From assembly GCA_964036045.1 (NCBI GenBank), contig OZ038395.1, positions 9,194,288 through 9,258,287 on the forward strand: a stretch of 64,000 bases of DNA. The letters are read 5' to 3'. A program made the translations under genes and the position numbers. The notes under the pieces are model-generated. The model was given only the letters and a program-made list of their open reading frames with translations. It ran no database searches and was not told the DNA's origin. Position 1 is the first letter of the stretch, and each line of letters starts with the position of its first letter. Shown piece after piece: positions 40,763 through 50,832 of the stretch. This DNA is from Eutreptiella sp. 'Long Island Sound 2002'. Taxonomy: Eukaryota > Euglenozoa > Euglenophyceae > Eutreptiales > Eutreptiaceae.

Positions 40763-41244
40763 GGTACACAAACCTTTTTGTTGACCCACCCACCCCTCCC
40801 TAAGCAATCGCCTGCCGGGGGCAACTTTGCCACCCTCCGGAAAGACAGCATTTTCCCACAGCTGCCGTGCCGGCCCCAAACGGCCCCCCCTCCTCCTGCA
40901 CTACATCCCCAATTCCTCCACCAGGTCAAATGGGACATGCACACGGGACCGTCAATGCCTGTGGGCCTTCTTACACTTCGGTCCACCACGGCTCCACTCC
41001 GTTGCCCTCCCGTTCGAGTTCGTTGCGTGTCCGCTGCACTTTGTACGTTCAATGCCCATCGGTAGTTATTGTAACTGAAGGTCATTTGGGGGGGCGGCAT
41101 GACGTCAGGATTTGAAATAACCAGCATAGTCCTGACCCTATGCCGGACTGAATCAGTTCAATCTGTGACTCCGTCATGTACCACGCACTTGAACTTGAAA
41201 GGGGGGGGGGAGGGGGGTTCGGCTGGGACCACCCCTCCTCCCAG

Positions 41245-42365
41245 GGTCCCCCTATGGCCCCCGCCGAAGGAGGGCCGGGAATTTTGAAGCTTCAATCCTC
41301 TTGGCACCGAACAGCAAAGTGGAACAGGGGAGCTCAGGGTGAACCAGTCGGCAGTCTGGGTCCTGAACCGCAAACACCCGAGGCGCGGCTCGACCAGAGT
41401 TTTCCTTAGGGGGGGGGGGGGGGGGGGTTCCAAGGGGGGTGGGTGGGTGGGGGGGGGGGGGCTGTGGGGGGACCCCCCCTCAGGAGACCCTGAGTTGTCT
41501 AGGGGGGGGGGTCCCCCCTCTTCCTACAGTGTACGGCCGTTCTGATACATCCCTGCCCGCCCCCCCCCCTCCCCCCACCCATCCGCCCCCTGAGCTGCTC
41601 CTGTCGGCCCCACGGGGACTCTTCCCCACAGGACACAAGTCGCGCTGTCACGGCACCCGCAACCCCAAGGGAGAGTCTGCACGTGGCGCACGCGACAGCC
41701 CTAGTGCCGCGTCGCCTGCTGCCGGCGGGGCAGTTGCCCGCATTCGCGGCTTTTTTGCAGCTGAGATTCCTGATTTTGAGTCACAGATTCGTGACGCTGA
41801 ACAACTGCGCCAATGGTGGCGGGTGCCCTGTGCGACTGCTGTCGCCAATGCGCCGCACGTGCGCCCTGCCCGCGGAAGGTGGTACCCCCCCCCCCCCTCC
41901 GCCCAGCAGCCACTGTCTCCCTGACGGCAAATGCCAGCTTCACTGGCATTTGTAACCGACAGTAACCGCCCCCAACCGCTTGGGCAACCTCCTCCAACCG
42001 CCTGTCGAACCGGCTCTGGGGCCGCCTCTGAGGTCCCTTCCCTTCTAATGCATCCCTGCCACGGGGCCCTTCACCCCCGTTGCTGTACATTACAGCACCG
42101 CATCACGCGGTCCGGCCCGCCCATGTCCGATGAGTCACGGGGAACAAGACTCGCTTCGGTGCCCCCCCAGCCCACCCGACCCCTTGCACACAAATACAGT
42201 TCAATAACCCATTCCCCGGGCCCCGGAGAGCTCCTGCCTGCCCCGCATCCGTCCCCCTCCTCTCGGCAAAGGTGAACAGGGGGGGGGCTCAGGGTGAACC
42301 AGTCGGCAGTCTGGGTCCTGAACCGCAAACACCCGAGGCGCGGCTCGTCCAGAGTTTTCCTTAAG
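41245..42365 (+). repeat. Cluster of dispersed repeat pieces
   Basis: 41325-41412 and 42283-42365 are near-identical (CAGTCGGCAGTCTGGGTCCT). 41245-41330 and 41517-41560 resemble 790-1020. 41903-42060 is the second 160-bp repeat copy. No gene was recognised between them. Confidence 0.7.
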
Positions 42366-42435
42366 CGGGTGGGCGGGGGTCCAAGGGGGGTGGGTAGGGG
42401 TGGGGGGTCTGTGGGGGACCCCCCCCCCCCCCTGC

Positions 42436-42600
42436 AGGAGACCCTGAGTTGTTAGAGGCGCCGAAGGCGCCGAAGAAATTTTGTGGCCTAAACTGACTTG
42501 CGCCGAAGACGCCAGAGAAAATTTTTGATTGGCTGAAGACCCGGAGAAAAATTTGCCAAATCACTTAAAGGGGGGGGGGGGCTGTCAGGACCCCCCCCCC
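42436..42600 (+). repeat. GGCGCC-family dispersed repeat, copy 3
   Basis: This is the best copy: TGAGTTGTTAGAGGCGCC, GAAGGCGCCGAAG, a second GCGCCGAAGACGCC, AATTTTTGATTGG and a terminal G-run, followed by another AGGAGATGCTGAGTTGT end. Confidence 0.8.
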
Positions 42601-42674
42601 CCCAGGAGATGCTGAGTTGTTAAGCAAAACTCTGGGCCCGTCACCGTTGCATGTCCCGCACAACGTGCACTCAC

Positions 42675-42800
42675 CATAGCACACCCCAACATACTTCCCG
42701 TGGACCATGCTCCACTGGTCCCGATCCGCCCGGAGCGGTAGAAAATTGTTGCCGTTGTTCACGTTTGCCACCGTTTTGCAGAGAAGGGACCAGTCATTTG
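42675..42800 (-). CDS. Candidate exon, unknown protein
   Basis: An open minus-strand stretch (NDWSLLCKTVANVNNGN, FLPLRADRDQWSMVHGKYVG) ends at a textbook donor TATG|GTGAGT. It can begin at a GGCAAG acceptor preceded by a C-rich tract. It lies upstream of GH31 exon A on the same strand, so it could be an earlier exon of that gene or a separate gene. I recognise no domain. Confidence 0.3.
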
Positions 42801-44319
42801 CTTGCCAATGGGGGGAAAGTGATAGAAATAAAAAGCCCAAGAAATTGTTTTCCACTCTCGTTGATTGTGGTTGACGCCAGAACTGACCTCCAAACCAAAG
42901 CAAGCAACGGGCACAGCCAAGGTCTCTCTCAGTGCATGATTGAGTTTGAACCGGTTTCGCCTCTACGGGCCTCCTCAGCAAACAAACATGGCGAAAAAAA
43001 ATAGACACTCAGAAAGGGGGTGGTGGATGGCCTCTCTTTGGACTCTCGAGAAAAATGAAACTTTGACCAGAGAGCCCAAAGTGACAGGCCCATTTTAGGT
43101 ACACAACTTTGTTGTCCCTCATACCCCCCCCCCCCCCGAAGGGGTAGACTGGAAGGGACAACGTTGGGCTGCGCCCGCACCACATCCGATGCCAGACCCA
43201 TGGGTGCCCTTGGAGACCAGCCTCCGCCCGGCTGCACACCAGTGCACAGGCGCACCTGCATGCAATTCATTGCGGGACGACAGATACGACGTGCGCAGCT
43301 CTTGCTTCATCAGCCGAAGGTGGTCGACAATTGCGGGCACCGCAGTCGCAGCAGTGCCGAGGCCTGCCCAACACACATCAATAGCGGCGTGGGCCTCACA
43401 TGACTGAGGGTGCGAAGCAGCGTCTGTGCCCTGTGAGCAGTTTTGCTCTCTGGTGTTCAGAAGATCCTCCTGCGGGGCGCCACATCCGAGACTTGTGGAT
43501 CATCAGGGGAAACCATTAGTTCAGGGTTCCAGCCCCTCTCTGGCATGCAAAATAACCAGCACACTCATGCGCAGCTGTGTGCCAATCCGCCATTTGCCCC
43601 GCCCACGCGGCATCTGCAGAGCACACATAACTCTCAACCTAACACAGAGGTTCTGACTCAGCACAAGTAACAAAGCGGCGACTGCCCTGTTAGCACTGAA
43701 TCTCCACCTCAGCGCTGCTAATGGGCCTCTCTCGTTAGTAGTACAGGCGTTTTTTATAGTCCTGGACTCCTGGGCCAGGCAGGGGCCTTAGTGATTAGGG
43801 TTAAGGGGTTACCTAAGCCCTATCCCCTCGCCCCCTCCCCCCTTCGTGACCCGGCGCGACGGCGATACCGTGGCCAGATTGCCCACACTCAGAGGCAGAG
43901 ATGACGGTGGCAGGCACCCGATCACCTTTTGATCGGGTGTGGGTGACAGTGATGCCCACTGGAAGACATGGAAGAGATGTGGGTGAAACTGTGAGGGGAC
44001 ACAGTGCAGTATGTGCAATGGTAATACCTTTTACAGCTTGGAAACACATGCACTTCACTGTTGAATGGGTGGGTAGATCCACAAAATCGCCCCAATACAC
44101 CCCGTGTATGGTACTCCCTCACAGCCTCCAGACCCTCCTAAGCGCAGTGATAAAGAGCCTCCCAACTCTCATGCACGGGGCTATATGTGACCTGCAGGAC
44201 ATTTAGGCCCTCGGCTTAAGTTGCGAACAAGGTTCATCGGGAGACTAGTGTTGTAGTATGTACAGCAGCCTGCACGGTATCATGTACAGGAACTGACCAT
44301 AACACATGAAGGAGTGCTA

Positions 44320-45327
44320 CCCCCCCCCCCCTTTGTATAAGCTACGCAAAAGTCCCAAATTACTATGGCCCCTACGCCTACCGTAGCTTGGACAAGGCCA
44401 TAGACGCTTGGGTGAAAAAAGAGAAGTTTGCATGGTGGGCTGGTGCAAGAAAGGGGAATATAATGCACAAATATCCCCAAAATCAGGGCTATGTGGGTTC
44501 AAGTGGGCAAACACTCACAACAGATGTGTCCATGACCCTAGGTGACTGGCAAATTTGCCACCAAACCCATGTCTTATGTGGCCGAACTGCATTTGTACCG
44601 AATCAAATTAGGTACCAAATTAATACGGTCCCTACACCCACTGTAGCTTGGACAAGGGCGTAGCTTATCCATGAGCGGTGGAAAGTCCAGCGACAGGTCC
44701 CCACCGACAGACCCACGCTCTCACAATGTGCAGAGTCATCAATACGGCGGCGAAGCCGCCGCCACAGATCGTTCACAGATACGGCGCCGGAGGCGCCGCA
44801 ACAGATAGTGCTGCTCTCCCTCCCTTCGGTCAGGTGCACTTTCAGCCTCTGCGCCTCTTGGGGTTAGTGCTGACATCCGTACTGAATCCTGACGACGAGC
44901 CCCCCCCTTCCGATCCCTCACTCGAGGTAGACGCACTCTCCATGTCCTCCGCCTCCGACACTGTCGTAGACGAGAACTCTGATCTCTTAGAGCTGGACAC
45001 CTCCGACGACATCTCTTCCAGCCCCAAGTCCTCCCACATTGGTTCTATCCGCGGTCTCTTGGCCACAGGCCTGTCATTGTTCGGATGGGACATGCGCCCT
45101 GCTTCTGCCAGGGCATCCGCCTCCTCATTACCCTGCACCCCGAGGTGTGACGGGATCCAGTGGATCTGCAGCTCGTCCCCCGCCCGTTCCCGCTCCCAGA
45201 GAATGGTCTCCCACAAGTCCCTGTGCCCCACCTCCCCTGAGGACGTGCGCCACCCATGCCGACGCCACTTTGGTGACCATTCCATAATTCCATAAGGGCG
45301 TAGCTTATACAAAGGGGGGGGGGGGCG
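44320..45327 (+). mobile_element. TIR element copy M3 with captured RNase H fragment
   Basis: The left end is a C-run plus CTTTGTATAAGCTACGC (44331-44347). The right end is GCGTAGCTTATACAAAG plus a G-run (45298-45314), a perfect 17-bp inverted repeat. 44331-44670 is the ordinary element. At 44658-44670 its right tip (GGGCGTAGCTTAT) is interrupted. About 0.6 kb of unrelated DNA then follows, and the tip recurs complete at 45296. Confidence 0.7.
44842..45295 (-). pseudogene. RNase H C-terminal fragment with acidic Ser-rich tail
   Basis: The frame reads YGIMEWSPKWRRHGWRTSSG, then RDLWETIL, then IHWIPSHLGVQGNEEADALA. This is the second half of a type I RNase H domain with the conserved His (SHLG) and the last catalytic Asp (EEADALA). 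The first three acidic residues are absent because the homology starts exactly at the TIR boundary (45296). A basic patch (AKRPR), an acidic Ser-rich tail and NPKRRR follow before the stop. It could derive from a host RNase H1 or a retroelement. It is not functional as it stands. Confidence 0.6.
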
Positions 45328-45572
45328 CTCGCCAGGCCCCCACGATTGCCACAAAAAGGGAGGAAGCTTGTGACGCACTTTGTGTGTACATGTCACCACG
45401 TGACTTGTCGCATCACTTTGTTAGACCTGTGGCCGTGAACTGGAGAAGTTGCGAAAATATGTCTCACAACTCCTTAAAAAAAACCACCACAACAAACGAT
45501 GCACTCAACTTTCATACAAAAGTAGTTCATCGAAATTTCTCAACTGTGGATCCCCCCCGCACCCTCCCGGTA

Positions 45573-45870
45573 TCAAAAGAGGAGGTGGGAAGGGCGTTCA
45601 CAGGCCGGACCCCTCCGGAGTTGGGGCATACTCAAATCAGCGTGCCATCCGCTGTTGAATCCCAAGTGCACGTGTGTTGCCGTGATGTCGTGGTCAGCTT
45701 CCAGCGCGGTTGCGATCAGGCGGATGTGAAGGGGGTCGATCTCCGTGCTGCCAAAGATGACGTTGCGGTGCCGAGCCTGAGCCACTGTGACAACCGCAGT
45801 GAAGAGTCGAGCGGGTGCAGGCGCCGAAAGGGTGCGCAGGAAGCTCACGTGCTTTGCCTTCCGACAAAAT
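45573..45870 (-). CDS. Candidate exon, leucine-rich-repeat-like
   Basis: The open frame reads HVSFLRTLSAPAPARLF, then NVIFGSTEIDPLHIRLIA and TALEADHDITATHVHLGFN. The spacing of L/I and the terminal L.FN fit an LRR of the ribonuclease-inhibitor type, but only one repeat is clear. An in-frame TGA lies just upstream, so an acceptor would be needed. Confidence 0.25.
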
Positions 45871-46487
45871 GGTCACGCAGCACTGCCGGCACAGACAAGC
45901 AAGCACCGCACCACAGCATCAGAGATGCAGCCACACTGCACCCCTTGGGTCACGGCAATTATGAATGGGACTAAGTGAACTGGCAGACGCGACCCAACCA
46001 CCAGCTGTCTTACACGGATGGATAAAGCTGGCCCCCCCCCACCACATACGTCTTCGCGTTCAGCACATTCCGCTGATCAATTTGATGGGCCTCATGACAC
46101 TTTTTGAAAGAAATTCTTTTTCGAGATTTTGTACCACCCTTGGCAGCTCAGAAAAACATTTGGTGGCTTTGGCGCGAAAACGTACCCTTTGCCATAAGAG
46201 GGACAAAGGAGTCTGGTAATTGTCACTTCGTCATCCCGGGCCGCTAAGAGCCCCCCCCCCCCCCAAAAACCATCCCACACCCACCAAAATAAATCGGTCA
46301 CTGTGATAGAGTGCTCTCTCACAGAGGGTTGCATTGTTCCTGTGGACGTCCGGCCTGATACACCAGCTGCACTGCAATTGGCTCCGTGCTTTGCACAATG
46401 TGCAGCCCCCTTTTTTGTGGACGGATCAGAAATTTTTCTGTATTTTTTTTATCAATGGGGTATTCCTTGCGTTGCGCGCGCACCGCG

Positions 46488-46650
46488 CACTACTTTCAGA
46501 CTACCCCCCCCCCCCCGAAGAGCCCCCAAGCATGCCCCTTCCAAATGACCTTAAATTAGGTGACCCCAACTACCCTAGCTCAAGAACTGTTGCAAACTAC
46601 CTTCCGTTCACATAAGACATCATGCAAAATGCCAGAAAGCCATGAATGGC
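46488..46650 (+). repeat. Dispersed repeat, copy 1
   Basis: It is closely similar to 51588-51740 (CCCCGAAGAGCCCCCAAGCA, TTGCAAACTACCTT). Confidence 0.8.
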
Positions 46651-46770
46651 GATGGTTGCCACCCCGGGTATCCACCCTCAACAACACATATCCTTCTTTC
46701 TGTTCAATTGTCCACTAAGTGCAAAATCAGAATGAGCAATTTGTGGGCACGACATGATACAGTTGCCAAC

Positions 46771-47120
46771 CTAAAGCGCTGTCACATTGTCACATATGTG
46801 CGTGTCAATGCAATCCGTACAATATTGCAGCTGACACTTGTCACACATGGACATCTTCTCAAGGTCAGACTTGGTGCAACAAAGGACACAAACATCCCCA
46901 TCGTCACTCATAACATCCCCATCAGCATTGTCCTCTTGTGTTGGTGCGACCCATACATGACCAGGTGTGTGTTCCCATGGACCATATGGAGGGTACCGTA
47001 CTTGTCTTCGAATAACAATTGTTGCAAATGCAAGGGTACATGCGCGTACTCATGCAACCCAATACCGGATCCCCACCATATATTCCTTATGATGCCCCAA
47101 TGCCACGTGCGTGGAAACAG
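46771..47120 (-). pseudogene. DDE transposase C-terminal remnant with cysteine-rich tail
   Basis: It reads HHKEYMVGIRYWVA, an in-frame TGA, then ATIVIRRQVRYPPYGPWEH, an acidic linker (EDNADGDVMSDDGD) and a cysteine cluster (VCVLCC, MCDKCQLQYCTDCIDTHIC) before the stop at 46771. The cysteine cluster matches the one at 53798-53931. Part of the arrangement resembles the end of Harbinger/IS5-type transposases. No catalytic residue is preserved here. Confidence 0.5.
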
Positions 47121-47288
47121 CCTCAACAGCACCGTGAGGTTGAATCAAAGACAAGAGAAGGTTAGGTTCCCCGCAGGTAGTGAAACCACCGAAGCATAGG
47201 TTAGGACAGCCTTGGGTGCCCTAAAAGTACTTCCTTAAAACTTGTTCCGAGAAGGGCTCGACGTGCGTACTTCGGCTTCCTTTGTCAC

Positions 47289-47480
47289 CCAGGAGTGGCT
47301 GCTTCACCCCTCCCATCTCGGGGGTCCCCATGGTCGGGAGAGATCAACATGGCTGGATAACCCCTGTCTTCTCGGGGTCCCCATGGTGGCTAGATCACCC
47401 CTGCCTTCTCGGGGTCCTCATGGTGGGGAGAAATCAATATAGCTGCATCACCTCTGCGTTCTCGGGGTCCCCATGGTGGA
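47289..47480 (+). repeat. Tandem CACCCCTGCCTTCTCGGGGT repeats
   Basis: Four imperfect units of about 45-60 bp ending in GGTCCCCATGGTGG. Related units are at 34769-34970 and 52050-52090. Confidence 0.75.
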
Positions 47481-47862
47481 GAGAAATCAACCCAGAAAGG
47501 AGTGGATGTGGTGGAAATGAGCAAAAAGCGTGTGAAGAGGGTGGAAATGGGTGAAACATGGTGAAAATCCAAAAATGCGACATCCCCAGTGTGGAAGAAG
47601 CATCAAAACTTGCTGTCAAACAACAACAATGCCTAGATTATCACAAGATATGGGTTTCTCGTACGGCCAGATGCCCAAGTAGTCGCATTGCGCGCGAATT
47701 GCGCTTGAGTCCCCCGCAATGTCTCAGCCGTGATGCAGATTTCTGCATTTGCTTGTCCTTCTTCCAACGGTTGTGCAAAGCCATTTGTGTCGTTCCCACA
47801 CAGTTGGGAACTACCCCCTGGCCCTGTTGTAATCCGGGCCCGGGGGTCATGAACTGACGGTT

Positions 47863-48015
47863 CCCATGGGGGGGGGGGATTGCACCACACAATGGTAGCA
47901 CTGAAAATGTTCCAATATAACATAAAGAAAATTTTTCTTCGGCGCCAAGTATTTCCTATGCTTTTTGTGACTTTCCCCCCCATGGGGTGAGCGGGATTGC
48001 AAAGGGGGGGGGTTT
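47863..48015 (+). repeat. Poly-G-bounded dispersed repeat
   Basis: Related to 38370-38560: GACGGTTCCC, a G-run, AATTTT, CTTCGGCGCC, CTATGCTTTTTG, then a second C/G hairpin and GGGATTGC.AAGG. Both ends are C-run/G-run palindromes. Confidence 0.7.
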
Positions 48016-48329
48016 ACACAAATCAGACAACGCCCCACCCACACCACAAACGATTCCCCAGGGCAAAAATGAAAATTACTGAACAGGGCATTGAGGCCTG
48101 TTGGGTACACAAACTGGGCATGTGGCCTGTCCACCCAATCCTTCCCCCGGGAGGTGCGGACGAAATCATCACCAAGCAAGGGCCTACCTCCAACAGCCCT
48201 GCGGTTGATTGGAGATTCGGTGAAAATTTTGAAAAACACCGGTGTGGGGGCCATGGCGCCCCCCCCCCCCCGGGACCCCCCCCGTTCGAGCTGCCAATAC
48301 CCCCCCCCCCCCCCACCACCCTCCCGCCG

Positions 48330-48670
48330 ACCCCCCCCCGCAAGTTTTGGGGTCGCGGTGTTTGCACAGGCCCGTGTTACCGCGTAGCACGTCCCACGGA
48401 ACACATGTTGCAGACATAAGCGAACCCTACCCCTCAAAACATGAGAATACAAAGCAACAGACCAGCAGACACCCCAGAACACAAAAGCGCATGGAATCAC
48501 AGCCACACCAACACTTTGACACCCGTGTTGACCCTTCCTGCAGCCTGCACAAAGCTACAAACCGCGTTCTCTATTGGATTGGAACCGCAAAAACGATGGT
48601 TCCAAAAAAGACCCAAAAGTGCCAAAACACGAGGTCGCCGTGTCTGGACAAGCCCCTGTTAGACGCAATC
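48330..48670 (+). repeat. Dispersed element, copy without the AACAC expansion
   Basis: It matches the flanks of (AACAC)n at 26630-27205, including TTGGATTGGAACCGCAAAAA and GACAAGCCC.TGTTA. Confidence 0.75.
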
Positions 48671-50794
48671 ATCATTCACAATGCATCAATTCTGGTGTCC
48701 GAAAGGATATGCTTTGTACAGTCTAGACGAAATACTATGTATCCATCCGTCCCTTTGGCATCCATATCTACACTCAAAAATCGGTCGGCATCATCGGGGC
48801 CTGCATACTACTTACCGTCTGTCCTGCCAGCCACTGTCACTTGATCAAGCACTCCTTTGGCTCTCAGTCACTGTTGGTTGTCCTAGTTTGTGCTGTGTGT
48901 GTTGCCATAGGTGCATCAACGTTGGATGGTCGCAATTAAGATCGGAACCGTGGTCGCTTCCTGGGAACCGATACTTCAGTGCTGGCTGAGGACGCCAATG
49001 AGACAGTGCTCTGATCTGGGACGGGGAGCCGCAAGCAGGTCAACAAAGCGCTCCACACATGCACGTCCTTGTATGCATATGCAGCAATGTTCGGCAGTTC
49101 CATTGATACGATGGTTCCACGAGCACTTAAGCGTATGTACAGGTTGCACTGATGTTTGCCTAGTCACCCTTTTTCTGGCCGTGTTTTGTCGGCCAAAACC
49201 TCTAGCCTTCATGTTACCGTACGGGGGGGGGGGGGGGCGGTAGCCAGACCACTAGGGTCAGACCCCTCTTGACCACAACCCAGGGCTAGCCGCATGGGGC
49301 CTGCACGCCCCCTGTACTATTGTGTGGTGCGGAAGGGGCAGGACCTGCGTATTGCACTGCCTGCAGTACAGAATCATGTATTTGTGCGTCCGGGGCTGCG
49401 TGCCAAACAGGGGTTTGCACAGAGACGGTGCTGCGGAGCTTCGCATGCAGCTGCCGCGCCACTTCCTCGTGGCTGGCGCCGGTGAGGAGAATCAGAGAGC
49501 CCCCTGACTGTGCCCGGCAACCACAGAGATGGGCCCTCTGGGCGCAGGGCATGGGCCTGTTGAGCAAGCGGAGGGATATGGACCACTGTGAAAAGGGCCT
49601 CTAAAGCTTTCTTTTTTTTTCTCCCAGGCTCAACAAGTTCAAAGAGTGTAATGTGAGCTCTCAGGCAACCGCCTGGTTCAAGAAGTAGGGCATATAGTAC
49701 AAACGAGGGCTCCACATTTGGCATGTGTTCCAGCCTCTAAAGCTTTCATACATTGCTGAAGCTTTGCTTTGGTGATTGGCATGTGGCTCAGCTGTTTCTT
49801 AGTCACCCGTTGATGTATTACAGACGTCACCGGCCGGGTCCTCCAGCATTAGCCTGGGAGGGACTGCGTAGTGTCAGTGGGGGTTGGGGATGAAGGTTGA
49901 CAGTGTCCAATCCCATTTGCTTTGTGCCGGGTTGCATGGCCATTCGTGCACCAGCAACGTCCCGCCGCACAAGGCTTTGTGCGTCGCCGGGGTGCCATTG
50001 TGCACCCGGTGCCCAACGGTATCCCTAGCATGTCCTTGGGTGGGTTGGGGGCATCCCCTGGACAAACAGGCATCCCCAGTACAACTGAAGACATCCACGG
50101 GACAGCCCTTCCCTCTCTGTCACTAAACACGGACCGGGACTGTCCTGCGCCGGCTGCTATGACTATGACGTGACACGGCTCGTTAGACACTGTTTTCCCA
50201 CGACCACTGCATGGTTTGCCCCCCCTCCCCCGATGCACCAGTACTTACTTCACCCCAACGGCCCCAGCCCTGTTCCCCCGCTGCCCAGCCCGGTACAGCC
50301 CATATACTTCTTGTGCAACCACAGCCTCAGCACTGTTTTCCCCCCACCGCCCTCGTGCTTGCTTTTGCCTCCTGCTGCTTTCACCCAGAACTATCTCCTC
50401 GCACTGTGTGGCTACTGCTGCCCTAGTACACCGGGGGGTACTGCTTTCCTTCCACTCCTTGGGTATTACTGCCCAGGGAACACCCCAGCCCCCCCTGCCC
50501 CAGCACTGAGCTCCCCCAAGTGCCCACTACCCCCACTGATCTGCACTTGTTTTCCTCCTACTTTCCCAGCCACGGCACACCGTTCAGTACAGTTCTGGAG
50601 CCCCAATCCCCGTGGTGTGGGCAGGGGGGTCCAAGAGGGAATGTTTCCCCGGGTCATGCCCGGCACGCTACCTTTGTATTAAGTATCTTATCTCCAGTCT
50701 GGGCCAAATTATTAGACACGGCGAGAAAGTACTCCAAATTGTTTGGTGAGGTGGGGGCAAAAATGGGCACGGGTGGGGAATAATCAAAATAAGA

Positions 50795-50832
50795 TGCCCG
50801 GCGCGCGCCCGGCGCGCGCCCGGCGCGCTAAT
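50795..50832 (+). repeat. GCCCGGCGCGC minisatellite, locus 2
   Basis: Three units. The upstream 80 bp (ACACGGCGAGAAAGTACTCC) is shared with locus 1. Confidence 0.8.

Noticed and set aside
50170-50682. 170-codon plus-strand Pro-rich frame
   Set aside because: Low complexity, no domain, and it ends in a repeat shared with the 53.6-kb locus.
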